From: Firmicutes bacterium HGW-Firmicutes-4
GTDB taxonomy: Bacteria > Bacillota > Clostridia > Eubacteriales > Eubacteriaceae
DNA length: 64,000 nt
NCBI GenBank assembly: GCA_002841405.1
Contig: PGZR01000004.1
Coordinates: 1 to 64,000 of the forward strand
Reading direction: 5' to 3'
Shown: in pieces, positions 54,463 through 63,507 of the stretch
Position numbering within the stretch: the first letter of the stretch is position 1
How the letters are laid out: each line of letters opens with the position of its first letter
Made by a program: the position numbers and the translations under genes
The notes under the pieces: generated by a model
The model's input: the letters and a program-made list of their open reading frames with translations, nothing else
Told to the model about the DNA's origin: nothing
Database searches by the model: none

Positions 54463-55014
54463 ATGGATATCATCATCAAAGGTGGGCAGGAATTGTCGGT
54501 CGAAGATTTTGAGGTGACGCTCGACCTTGACCGCAAGATTTTTGGAAATGAAATTGTGACCAACCAGGGGATGGCGTTAAAACGGTTTTTGAAGTTTAAA
54601 GAAGGACTTATTGCAGCTTATACCGGGAATGCACTGATGGGCTTTATCAGTTTTTTTGGGGTCGCTGCTTCAGTTTATGAACGGGCCGTATTCGAACAGG
54701 AGTACATTGATGATAATCTTGATGAAAGTGAAGTTTTGCCACTGGAACAAGGAAAGACAAACAATATCCTGATATTAGATTTGGCAGTTGATGAATCCTT
54801 CCGGCATCATGGCATCTCAAAGCAGTTACATGAGACTCTCTGGGATTATCTCAGGCAAAAACATAACCAGGGATATTTGATTGAGCGGGTATTTTGTTTT
54901 GCAATTACGGCTGAAGGACACCAAAGTATGTTATTTTTAGGCGCCAGAGCGATCTGGTCAAAAGATGAGATTACTCTCTTTGAACTGGGAAAAGAAGTAT
55001 TCATGGCGACATGA
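54463..55014 (+). CDS. GNAT-like acetyltransferase in the partner-switch cluster
   Basis: This 183-residue protein is GNAT-like: a central LILDLAVDESFRHHGISKQLHETLWDYLRQ carries the acetyl-CoA loop (R-H-H-G-x-S/G type), and EGHQSMLFLGARAIW is the C-terminal part. The first 20 residues resemble a small-molecule-binding start. It begins four bases after the phosphatase stop, with GTTTGAAGAG as a weak ribosome site. It is part of the same transcript. The substrate is unknown; a role in modifying a signal or partner protein is only inferred. Confidence 0.72.
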   Translation: MDIIIKGGQELSVEDFEVTLDLDRKIFGNEIVTNQGMALKRFLKFKEGLIAAYTGNALMGFISFFGVAASVYERAVFEQEYIDDNLDESEVLPLEQGKTNNILILDLAVDESFRHHGISKQLHETLWDYLRQKHNQGYLIERVFCFAITAEGHQSMLFLGARAIWSKDEITLFELGKEVFMAT

Positions 55015-55029
55015 TGAAAAAAACGTAAA

Positions 55030-55155
55030 AAGTTCAGCGAATACCCCGCATATCTGGAGAATAAAAAGTTTAAGGACAATAAGATTTTTCATGAGAAGTT
55101 TGGATTTCATTCGATCAAAATGATTGATGTGGTGCCATCTCAGTGGATTTGTTAA
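55030..55155 (+). pseudogene. Remnant C-terminus of an unknown gene
   Basis: After the GNAT stop one frame reads KFSEYPAYLENKKFKDNKIF, then HEKFGFHSIKMIDVV, ending at 55155. The FHEKFGF pattern resembles the late motif of a GNAT fold, so it may be the tail of a lost second acetyltransferase. It lacks a start codon and ribosome site. Confidence 0.4.
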
Positions 55156-55180
55156 CAAACAGTAAAGGAGATCAGATAAT

Positions 55181-55627
55181 ATGAAGAGATTGACTGTTAA
55201 TGCATCAACAGATAACTTGCCTAAGGTGCTCGAATTTATCGATACCGAATTGGAGATAGTAGGAGCCAGTATGAAAATGACATTTCAGATAGATCTGGCT
55301 GTGGAAGAAATTTATGTAAATATTGCCCACTATGCCTATGCCCCGGATGACGGTAATGTCATTATTCAATTTGATTCCTATGGTGAACCGCCGTTGGTCG
55401 AAATCCAGTTTATTGACCGGGGTGATCCCTTTAATCCTCTGGAAAACCCAGATCCGGACATCACCTTGACGGCAGAAGAGCGTCAAATCGGTGGTCTGGG
55501 TGTGCTGATGGTTAAAAAGACCATGGATGAAGTAGATTACCGCTTTGAAAAGAATGAGAATATTCTGACCATAAAAAAATCCCTGTCGGAAAAGGGATCA
55601 AATATGGCGCTTAATAAAGCCAATTGA
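55181..55627 (+). CDS. RsbW-like ATP-binding protein (anti-sigma factor-type kinase)
   Basis: This 148-residue protein is a stand-alone HATPase_c_2 domain: DLAVEEIYVNIAHYAYAP (N-box), FIDRGDPFNPLENPDPD (Asp for ATP) and IGGLGVLMVKKTMDEVDYRF (glycine-rich lid). Such proteins phosphorylate STAS antagonists and bind sigma factors or other targets. No STAS or sigma gene is in the window. AAAGGAGATC lies before the ATG. Its stop overlaps the ribosome-site region of the solute-binding/permease gene, so the ATPase is coupled to an ABC transporter. Confidence 0.9.
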   Translation: MKRLTVNASTDNLPKVLEFIDTELEIVGASMKMTFQIDLAVEEIYVNIAHYAYAPDDGNVIIQFDSYGEPPLVEIQFIDRGDPFNPLENPDPDITLTAEERQIGGLGVLMVKKTMDEVDYRFEKNENILTIKKSLSEKGSNMALNKAN

Positions 55628-55638
55628 GGAGGCTGACA

Positions 55639-57930
55639 ATGCTCAGAAAACGTTGGATTTTGGCACTGTTGTCAGGTCTTTTTGTGATTATCCTGAGCTG
55701 CGGTTGTGTAGCCGAAGATGAAGCGAAGATCAGTAGCACCAGCGACTTGAACCAGGCCGACTATATTATCGGTGTTCCGGAAGGAACACCGCCGGAAGAA
55801 GTCGCTAAAGAGTATATGCCCAATGCCGAAATCTCGTATTTCACCCAGTTTATTGATGGCGTCGCCGCCCTCAAAAGTGGCAAGGCTACGGCGGTTATTT
55901 ATGACAGCTCCGGGGTTGACCGGATTCTGCTCAGTAATCCCGACCTGATTAAGCTGCCCGAGGAACTCGGTAATATTGAAATTGCCACCGTGGTGGGGTT
56001 GAATAATACCGCCCTTAATGACCAGGTCAATGCCTTTATCAAACAGATTCATCAGGATGGTACCGCTGATGAAATGGTGACCCGCTGGATTGATAATATG
56101 GGCGGGGTGATGCCGGATCTTCCCAAGCCTCAAAATCCGGACAAGAAGCTGACAATCATTACCAACGGCATGACAGAGCCGATGAATTATTACGAAAATG
56201 GCGCGCTTACCGGCTATGATATTGAGTTTATCAAGCGCTTCGCCAATTACGCCAATTTCGACTATGAAATCATCACCATGGATTATGCGGCGATGATCCC
56301 GGCCCTTCAAAGCGGCAAAGGCGATATCATCATCTCCGACTTCTTCAAAACTGATGAACGGGGTCAGGAAGTGCTTTATAGTGACGCCTATGTGGTGCTG
56401 CATAACAGCGTATTGATCCGAAAAAGCATGTACGCGGGTAACTCCGAAGCTGGCAGCGAGACCATCGTTACTAATGACGAGCTCAACGGGAAACGGGTGG
56501 GCTTTATTACTGGCATGGTGCACATTAATAATTTTCGTCCCCTTTATGAGGCTGAGGAATATGAATTCAACGATTTTTCAGCAATGATGGAAGCCCTGAA
56601 AGCAGGCCGAATTGATGCGATGCTGACCAGTGAGTCCAAAGTGGCTGAAATTATCGAACAAAATCCCGACCTGCTGGCCCTGCCCCCTTATGCGGATAAT
56701 TCCTCATCCATTGGTGTGAGCAAAACCAATGCCGAGCTGGGAGACAAGCTGGATGCGATGGTGAAAAGCATGATTGCCGATGGTTCCTTAGATGCTGTGA
56801 CAAAGAAATGGACGGGTAACAATGAGGCCGAAAAGGTTTTAACGCCGGTTACCTTGACGGGTGAGAATGGCACATTGGTTGCTGGCGTGCTCGGGGATGA
56901 CTATCCTTATTCCTACTATAAAGACAATGAGCTGGTGGGGCTGGAAGTCGATCTGGCCAGAATCCTGGCGGCCAAACTGGGAATGAATTTAGACCTTAAT
57001 ACCATGGATTTTTCGGCTATTCTCCCCAGTATTACCTCTGGCAAGATTGATCTGGCCTTCTACCTGGCTTATACACCGGAACGGGCAGAGTCGATCCGAT
57101 TCCTGACACCGTTAAAATCAGATCGTGCTGTGGCCATTGTAAAGAACAAAGCTTACACTGGCAGGACATCAGCAGAAGGTACATTTTTGACCGGCTTTTT
57201 TGCTTCGCTTCAGGACAGCTTTAACAAAACCTTTATTGTTGAAGATCGCTACAAACTGGTCTTAGAAGGGCTATGGACAACCATTGTCATCTCGATGCTG
57301 TCGCTGTTATTCGGTAGCTTCCTGGGCGCCATCATCTGTGCCATGCGCAAGTCCCGATCTAAGATATTGTCGGGGCTGGCGATTGTTTATATCCGCTTGA
57401 TTCAAGGGGTACCAATTGTGTTAACCCTGATGATTCTGTATTACATTTTGTTTGCTTCGGTGGATATCCATCCGATCCTCATCGCCGTGGTGGGTTTTTC
57501 GATTAACTTTGCCGCCTATGCGGCGGAGATCTTCCGCACCGCCATCGATGCCACCGATAAGGGACAGCTGGAGGCGGCCTATGCGCTGGGATTTACCAGG
57601 GTCTCCAGCTTTTTCAAGGTTACCTTGCCCCAGGCCCTGCGTCACATTCTGCCGATTTTCAAGGGCGAATTTATCAGCATGGTCAAGATGACCTCGGTGG
57701 TGGGCTATATTGCCATTCAGGATTTGACCAAGATGACGGATATTATTAGGAGCCGGACCTTTGATGCTTTTTTCCCGCTGTTTGTGACCGCGTTTATCTA
57801 TTTTGTGATCACCTATCTGTTTATTATCGTGCTGGGAAAAATTGAAGTTCAGGTCGATCCCAAGCGCCGAAAACGGGTGATCAAAGGGATTGTCGATCCG
57901 GAAGTGAATCCGCTGGAGGTGGCGAAATGA
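55639..57930 (+). CDS. Three solute-binding segments fused to an amino-acid-type ABC permease
   Basis: This 763-residue protein has a lipoprotein-like signal (LSCGC, Cys 21 or 23) and a partial solute-binding segment (about 40-155). A full SBP_bac_3 domain follows (about 167-390: [19 protein letters not shown]). A third, shorter segment lies at about 405-510 ([22 protein letters not shown]). The permease is at about 530-740, with the loop [24 protein letters not shown], typical of polar amino acid permeases. The ATG at 55639 follows GAGGAGG. The next gene, its ATPase, overlaps by four bases. A three-in-one sensor/transporter is unusual. Confidence 0.9.
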   Translation: MLRKRWILALLSGLFVIILSCGCVAEDEAKISSTSDLNQADYIIGVPEGTPPEEVAKEYMPNAEISYFTQFIDGVAALKSGKATAVIYDSSGVDRILLSNPDLIKLPEELGNIEIATVVGLNNTALNDQVNAFIKQIHQDGTADEMVTRWIDNMGGVMPDLPKPQNPDKKLTIITNGMTEPMNYYENGALTGYDIEFIKRFANYANFDYEIITMDYAAMIPALQSGKGDIIISDFFKTDERGQEVLYSDAYVVLHNSVLIRKSMYAGNSEAGSETIVTNDELNGKRVGFITGMVHINNFRPLYEAEEYEFNDFSAMMEALKAGRIDAMLTSESKVAEIIEQNPDLLALPPYADNSSSIGVSKTNAELGDKLDAMVKSMIADGSLDAVTKKWTGNNEAEKVLTPVTLTGENGTLVAGVLGDDYPYSYYKDNELVGLEVDLARILAAKLGMNLDLNTMDFSAILPSITSGKIDLAFYLAYTPERAESIRFLTPLKSDRAVAIVKNKAYTGRTSAEGTFLTGFFASLQDSFNKTFIVEDRYKLVLEGLWTTIVISMLSLLFGSFLGAIICAMRKSRSKILSGLAIVYIRLIQGVPIVLTLMILYYILFASVDIHPILIAVVGFSINFAAYAAEIFRTAIDATDKGQLEAAYALGFTRVSSFFKVTLPQALRHILPIFKGEFISMVKMTSVVGYIAIQDLTKMTDIIRSRTFDAFFPLFVTAFIYFVITYLFIIVLGKIEVQVDPKRRKRVIKGIVDPEVNPLEVAK

Positions 57931-59006
57931 TAACGATCAACGGTTTATCCAAAAGTTTTGGCACGTTACAGGTGCTGGAAAATATCAGCACCGAGATAAA
58001 AGAAGGCGAAGTCATCTCGATCATCGGGCCATCGGGCTGCGGGAAGTCAACCTTTCTGCGCTGCATCAATTTGCTGGAAACCCCGACAAGTGGCGAGATC
58101 ATCATTGATGGCCAGAATATTCTGGCTAAAAATGCCGATGTCTCTGGATTGCGTCAAAAAATGGGGATGGTGTTTCAGTCGTTCAATCTCTTTTCCCATC
58201 TGATGATTATCGAAAACCTGATGCTGGGACCGGTTAATTTACTGAAGGTGCCAAGGCAGCAGGCCTATGATGAAGGGCTGGCCTACCTGGAAATGGTCGG
58301 GCTGCGGTCGAAAGCTCTGGCCTTCCCTGATGAATTATCCGGAGGCCAGAAACAGCGGGCGGCGATCGCCCGAACCCTGGCGATGAAGCCGGAGATTGTT
58401 TTGTTTGATGAACCCACCTCAGCCCTGGACCCCACCATGGTCAGCGAAGTATTAGGGGTTATCCGCAAGCTGGCATCAAGCGGGATGACGATGATGATTG
58501 TGACCCATGAAATGAAATTTGCCCGGGATGTCTCCAGCCGGGTGTTTTATATGGATGAAAAGGGAATATACGAAGACGGATCGCCGACAGAAATTTTTGA
58601 TCATCCTCAGAAGGCCAGGACCCGGGCGTTCATCCGGAAAATTTCTTCGTTTGAATATACCGCCGCCGGCAGCGGCTTTGACCTTTATGAACTCAACGCC
58701 AGAATTGAAACCTTCCTGAAAAAGCAGATGTTTACCGATCGTCAGATTATGAATGTCCAACTGATTTGTGAGGAACTGGTCCTGGCGATCCTGCTCCGCG
58801 CATTTCCCAGGGCCAGCGTCGCACTTTTGGTGGAGTATTCGGATTTAAGCAGTGAGGTCACCGTCCAGGCCGACTTTGACGGTGACGCCTATGAATTGGA
58901 AGAGACAGAGGAAAACGAGCTATCACTGGCGATCATTAAAACTTACGCCAAATCTGTTACCATTACCAATACAGCAGGTCGAAATAGCGTGAAAATAATT
59001 ATTTAA
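57927..59006 (+). CDS. Amino-acid-type ABC ATPase with C-terminal RsbW-like extension
   Basis: Residues 1-240 form a GlnQ-type ATPase: Walker [11 protein letters not shown]-loop VFQSFNLF, signature LSGGQKQR, Walker [14 protein letters not shown] and VTHEM. The usual family length is about 240-250; here about 110 extra residues follow. These include [15 protein letters not shown] and [18 protein letters not shown], which resemble the N-box and final helix of RsbW-type ATPase domains. The N-box Asn is missing, so ATP binding by the extension is doubtful. ATG overlaps the permease stop. A terminator follows at 59046. Confidence 0.88.
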   Translation: MITINGLSKSFGTLQVLENISTEIKEGEVISIIGPSGCGKSTFLRCINLLETPTSGEIIIDGQNILAKNADVSGLRQKMGMVFQSFNLFSHLMIIENLMLGPVNLLKVPRQQAYDEGLAYLEMVGLRSKALAFPDELSGGQKQRAAIARTLAMKPEIVLFDEPTSALDPTMVSEVLGVIRKLASSGMTMMIVTHEMKFARDVSSRVFYMDEKGIYEDGSPTEIFDHPQKARTRAFIRKISSFEYTAAGSGFDLYELNARIETFLKKQMFTDRQIMNVQLICEELVLAILLRAFPRASVALLVEYSDLSSEVTVQADFDGDAYELEETEENELSLAIIKTYAKSVTITNTAGRNSVKIII

Positions 59007-59045
59007 GCGAATGATGATAAATGCACTGTCAGCAGCGCGTTTTAC

Positions 59046-59090
59046 CAAACGCCTCTGGGTCAACTTGTTGATCCGGAGGCGTTTGCTGTT
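59046..59090 (+). terminator. Rho-independent terminator after the ABC ATPase gene
   Basis: A long stem CAAACGCCTCTGG... with ...CCGGAGGCGTTTG (59046-59064 with 59067-59085, two mismatches) has a short tail CTGTTTAAG. The T-tract is weak, so it may be partial. Confidence 0.65.
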
Positions 59091-59238
59091 TAAGAACGAT
59101 CGTCATACAAATCAGAACGCAGGGAAGAAATCGTATTCATTTGATCCGGCGATTATGATATACTGATTAAAAGTAAAGCCGACTTAAAAGGTAAAGCCGA
59201 CATTTACCCAAATCGATTGTAACCAGGGGGATAATAAA

Positions 59239-62200
59239 ATGGCTAACGTGTTTTCTTCCAAGGCTTTAGAGGCCAATCTTAATCAGACCCGGGAAAGTGT
59301 CACAGAAATCCCGGAGATGCAGCAGTGGTTCGGTGGATTATCAAAAGATTACTGGGGGATTCATAAACGCACCCAGGAATTTTTGATTGAGCTCAATCAT
59401 AAGTATCGCAACAACCGCTATGTGATAGAGTCGTTACAGACCATTTGTCTTGGCGATATCTGGCTGTACCATAAGCTGGAAGACTCCGAAAAGGCCTTCA
59501 CCGTTCTGGTGGAGATGATCCGGTCAGTGCTGCGGTCTAAACTGAAAGACAGCCAACGGGCGCTGCTCAGCCAGGTATTGATCCGTTTTATCGATCGTCT
59601 GGCAAATCTTGATGATTTTCCCAAAGCAATAATTTATTTGTGCATCGATGTTCTCAAAGAGGACATGGCGGAGCATGAACTTCTTTATGTCAAAAATTCT
59701 GGCGTTTTTAAAATATATTTGAATAAGGTGGCGGCAGAACCAGAATTTACCGCAACGTTGGTAGAAATCACCGCTAAACTACTGGATCAGTGCATTGATT
59801 ACTGGGATCAAACCTCCCAGGCTGAAGCGTGGTTTGCTTCCCGGCAAAAACTCTTTCCTCATCTGAAGGCAGCTGACATCCAGGCCATCGGCCATACCTA
59901 TTTTACCGAGCTCAGAGCCCGGCGCCAACAGGCCACTGCTTGGGCTGAACTTCAGCAGCTGCCTTTTTTTAATGATATTGCCAATTATTTCCGCAGCTTC
60001 TCAGAGAAATTCCCCACCCATCTGGAAACCATCTACTATTTGTATTATCTGTTGCATTTGCCTGGAATGGCAACCTTGAATGACCATCTGATCTATGATA
60101 TCAACCGGAATCTGCGCAATATCTTTGACGAACTGGATTCCCAGGACATCACCGAATTTATTAATACCATTATGGCCGAGTTTCAGGAACTTAATGTGGA
60201 GCATGGCGGCACCGTGCTGGATTGCATACTTACCCTGGGCAAAGAAATCATTGCCACCGGAGATGCCGCCAATATTGACTATTTCACCAAAGCGCTGATT
60301 AGTCTCGGCTTTAACTATCCAGGAAAATTGAGTCTCAATGTCGACTGGCAGATTCTGATCGATTCCAATCACGTTAAAAATATCCGTGTGTGGCTGGAGT
60401 TAATTGAAGAAAATCCCCGGGCCATGCGGGAGCTCTTGGCGGCTCTGATTGTCAACCTTAAGCTGGGCGGGATCTTTATTTCTGACACCGATCTTTTTCA
60501 GCGGGACATTACCCGGCTGCTTAACGGTGAGATCACTCCGGTTTACCGGGAAATCAAACAGCTGGCGCGGATCTTTCCGGTGTATTTTCGGGAAATCGGA
60601 GCCGAGGGTGAGCTTCGCGATGTGACAACCGCCATTGACGAGGCCTCCCGGCGCAAGGACCGGCTGATCCATTTTATGCGCAAACAGATTCATATCGAAA
60701 GCAACAATACCCATATTGATCTGGCCCGGAAAATCATCACCTACTGGTATGATGGTAACAAAGAACCACTGAAAGAGATGATCCCCCAGCAAATCTATGA
60801 AGATCTCGATCAGGATAGTAAATGGTTTATCCGGCCTCATCAAACGATGATCCGACTTTGCGAAGAACTACAAACCTCTCCCGCCGGGCTGCTCCGTCTG
60901 GACATCGATGTGATCCGGGAGACCCTCCAGGATTTAGACCCCGATCCAAGCCTGGATATCAAACGGGTGCTTTACCTTTTCAGGGCCTATTTCCTGCTGC
61001 TGGAAAAGTACTCCTTTGAATTTGATGATGTCCTGGCCATGCTCAGAGGTTACAGCCCCAATCTGACCGGGGATTTGACCGCACTCAAACAGAGTCTTAA
61101 AAATGACGATAAAGAAGCATCGATCCGCCAGCTTTATCTGCATATGAATCATCTCAAGACGATTATTCAGGATTCCCATCCCAGTGAAGCCACCGAAAAC
61201 ATTTATTATAAGCGGCACATTGCGGCGGATATTCCCTCGATGTACGGCGAATATGTGGAGCCCAAGTTTGATGCCCTGGGTCTGATGTACCGGCTGGAAC
61301 GAACCGTGGCCAAGCTGATGACCCAAGTCACCCAGCCTTTTAATGCAGAATATATTACCGCCAAAACCTTTCGCCAGATTTATCATATCCTGCTGCTTTT
61401 TAAGGATGGTCTGGAACTGGACGGTATTTATAATCAGGGACTGAACTCCCATCTGGATATGCTTAAATTCGGGCTGGCCTCGCCCAGCTTTTCGATCCAC
61501 CAATATATTAATATTTTTCAGTTTATGGCCAACGACATCAAACAGATTATCAGCGAGTACTTTTTTGATCTTTATGAGATTCCAATGCGGGTGATCATTC
61601 CCCAGGTGCTCGCCGAAAAGCAGGTCGAAATGGCCGGGGACAGCCGCAAATTCTATCATATCGAATCAGAGAAATTCCTGCGGGACAACCTGTCGACGGC
61701 CTTTCTGGTTCAGGATCTGGATAATTTTATCACCGATACCATCAGCGGGCTGCGCAGCATGATGAAAAATTATTCCAGTACCTTTATTGAAAGCATGATG
61801 ACCTATGACCCGGATATTACCTTCAGCCTGCTGACTGAAAGCACCGCCGCAATCGATAACCCGGTATTTCTGGGGGCCAAGGCTTATTTTCTGAAGAAAC
61901 TGATTACCTACGGATTTCATGTGCCCCCCGGATTTGTGATCACCACCGAAGTATTCCGACATAAGGAAACCATTGAAGGCCACCCGGATATGATGCGTGA
62001 TCTGGATCTGCTGATTGAAAAGCATATTGCTTTCATTGAAGCAATCACCGGTCAGTATTACGGAAAAGCAGAAAACCCGTTGTTCTTTTCGATCCGCTCG
62101 GGCTCATCGATATCTCTGCCCGGTGCCATGAAAACCTTTTTAAACGTTGGGATGAATGACGAAATCGCCGCAGCTTACAGTCAGCGGCAGGGTTACGGTT

Positions 62201-63327
62201 GGACCGCCTGGGATTGTTACCGGCGCTTTCTCCAGAGTTGGGGGATGGCTTATGGCATTGACCGGGATGTTTTTGACAGGGTGATGCTGGAATATAAAAA
62301 ACAATGGGACGTGGAACTGAAGATAAACTTTACACCGGATCAGATGAAGATCATCGCTAACAGCTACAAAATGGTTTTAAATGACTACGGCATCGAAATC
62401 GAAATGGATCCCTTTCAACAGCTAAAGCAGGCCATTCGCTCAGTTTTAGACTCCTGGTTTTCCGAAAGTGCGGTTTACTATCGCGATCATCTGCAGATTG
62501 CCGAGGACTGGGGCACCGCCGTGGTGGTCCAGAAAATGGTACTGGGGAACCGTTCTGTCCGCTCCGGTACGGGGGTGGTGTTCACCAGCAGCCCCTTTAA
62601 CGGCTGCGCCGGGATTAATCTCTATGGCGATTTTGCCCTCTGCAGTCAGGGCGAAGATGTGGTTTCCGGACTGGTCAATACTCTGCCCATCAGCGAGTCA
62701 CAAAGAAAACGGGATTATCAGGACAGCAGTTTGTCACTGGAGTCGGGATTTCCCAAAATCTACCAGGCCCTGATTCGTTATGCCGGGCGACTGATTGAAG
62801 AATATGGTTTTGTTCACCAGGAAATCGAATTCACCTTTGAATCCGATAGTCCCGAAGATTTATATATTCTCCAGACCCGGAATCAGAACCTGAAAAAACA
62901 GAGCTCCTTTTCCAGTTTTCTGCCGGCACCCAACGAAATGGAACTGGTCGGTCACGGCATCGGCATGAGCAGTGCGGTGCTGTCAGGACTGCTGGCCTTT
63001 GATATGGCGGATATGGCGGGTTTAAAACGAAACTGTCCCGAGGCCAAAATTATTCTGGTCCGGCCGGATACGGTGCCCGATGATATTCCCCTGATCTTTG
63101 TCTGTGACGGCCTGATTACGGCCAAGGGCGGGGTCACCTCCCACGCCGCAGTGGCAGCCGCCAGCGTCGGCAAGGTTTGTATCGTTAAATGCAAGGGGTT
63201 GGAAGTCAATGATGCAACCAAAGAATGCACCATCAATGGGCACCGCTTTAAATCCGGCGATCCCATCTCCATCGACGGCGGACTGGGAAATATTTACAAG
63301 GGGAATTATGAGATTGGTGAGATCTAA
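59239..63327 (+). CDS. PEP/pyruvate-binding-domain protein with phosphohistidine domain (PPDK/PEP-synthase-like, no PEP barrel)
   Basis: Of 1362 residues, about 1-860 are helical and of no family I recognise. Residues about 870-1225 form the ATP-grasp domain of PPDK/PEP synthase (FFSIRSGSSISLPGAMKTFLN; ILQTRNQN). Residues about 1230-1355 are the mobile domain with ITAKGGVTSHAAVAAASVGKVC, whose His is the phospho-carrier. The PEP/pyruvate TIM barrel is missing. It can probably move phosphate from ATP to His, but not make PEP. CAGGGGG lies before the ATG. It follows the partner-switch cluster by 232 bases and may share its regulation. Confidence 0.85.
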   Translation: MANVFSSKALEANLNQTRESVTEIPEMQQWFGGLSKDYWGIHKRTQEFLIELNHKYRNNRYVIESLQTICLGDIWLYHKLEDSEKAFTVLVEMIRSVLRSKLKDSQRALLSQVLIRFIDRLANLDDFPKAIIYLCIDVLKEDMAEHELLYVKNSGVFKIYLNKVAAEPEFTATLVEITAKLLDQCIDYWDQTSQAEAWFASRQKLFPHLKAADIQAIGHTYFTELRARRQQATAWAELQQLPFFNDIANYFRSFSEKFPTHLETIYYLYYLLHLPGMATLNDHLIYDINRNLRNIFDELDSQDITEFINTIMAEFQELNVEHGGTVLDCILTLGKEIIATGDAANIDYFTKALISLGFNYPGKLSLNVDWQILIDSNHVKNIRVWLELIEENPRAMRELLAALIVNLKLGGIFISDTDLFQRDITRLLNGEITPVYREIKQLARIFPVYFREIGAEGELRDVTTAIDEASRRKDRLIHFMRKQIHIESNNTHIDLARKIITYWYDGNKEPLKEMIPQQIYEDLDQDSKWFIRPHQTMIRLCEELQTSPAGLLRLDIDVIRETLQDLDPDPSLDIKRVLYLFRAYFLLLEKYSFEFDDVLAMLRGYSPNLTGDLTALKQSLKNDDKEASIRQLYLHMNHLKTIIQDSHPSEATENIYYKRHIAADIPSMYGEYVEPKFDALGLMYRLERTVAKLMTQVTQPFNAEYITAKTFRQIYHILLLFKDGLELDGIYNQGLNSHLDMLKFGLASPSFSIHQYINIFQFMANDIKQIISEYFFDLYEIPMRVIIPQVLAEKQVEMAGDSRKFYHIESEKFLRDNLSTAFLVQDLDNFITDTISGLRSMMKNYSSTFIESMMTYDPDITFSLLTESTAAIDNPVFLGAKAYFLKKLITYGFHVPPGFVITTEVFRHKETIEGHPDMMRDLDLLIEKHIAFIEAITGQYYGKAENPLFFSIRSGSSISLPGAMKTFLNVGMNDEIAAAYSQRQGYGWTAWDCYRRFLQSWGMAYGIDRDVFDRVMLEYKKQWDVELKINFTPDQMKIIANSYKMVLNDYGIEIEMDPFQQLKQAIRSVLDSWFSESAVYYRDHLQIAEDWGTAVVVQKMVLGNRSVRSGTGVVFTSSPFNGCAGINLYGDFALCSQGEDVVSGLVNTLPISESQRKRDYQDSSLSLESGFPKIYQALIRYAGRLIEEYGFVHQEIEFTFESDSPEDLYILQTRNQNLKKQSSFSSFLPAPNEMELVGHGIGMSSAVLSGLLAFDMADMAGLKRNCPEAKIILVRPDTVPDDIPLIFVCDGLITAKGGVTSHAAVAAASVGKVCIVKCKGLEVNDATKECTINGHRFKSGDPISIDGGLGNIYKGNYEIGEI

Positions 63328-63507
63328 GGACTGAAAAACTAAATCTGAGAATAGATTACGATATAACGAAAACGATCATTGAAATAATCGGGAATTGTTC
63401 AAGGCGGCGCTAGTGATTGTAACAGTATAATCATTCGAAACTCTACGGAGCGTTGATTGAAAAATTCCCATCGATCAATTACGATAGTTCATATGGAGGT
63501 AAGATAA
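63328..63507 (+). other. Intergenic region before the XRE regulator
   Basis: No hairpin terminator or recognisable promoter stands out. GGAGGT at 63495-63500 is the ribosome site of the next gene. Confidence 0.4.

Noticed and set aside
55672-56523. 283-codon minus-strand frame opposite the solute-binding/permease gene
   Set aside because: It lies wholly inside a well-supported gene on the other strand and has no recognisable motif; a shadow of codon bias.
60934-61659. 241-codon minus-strand frame opposite the PPDK-like gene
   Set aside because: Antisense to a strong coding region, no ribosome site or conserved residues.
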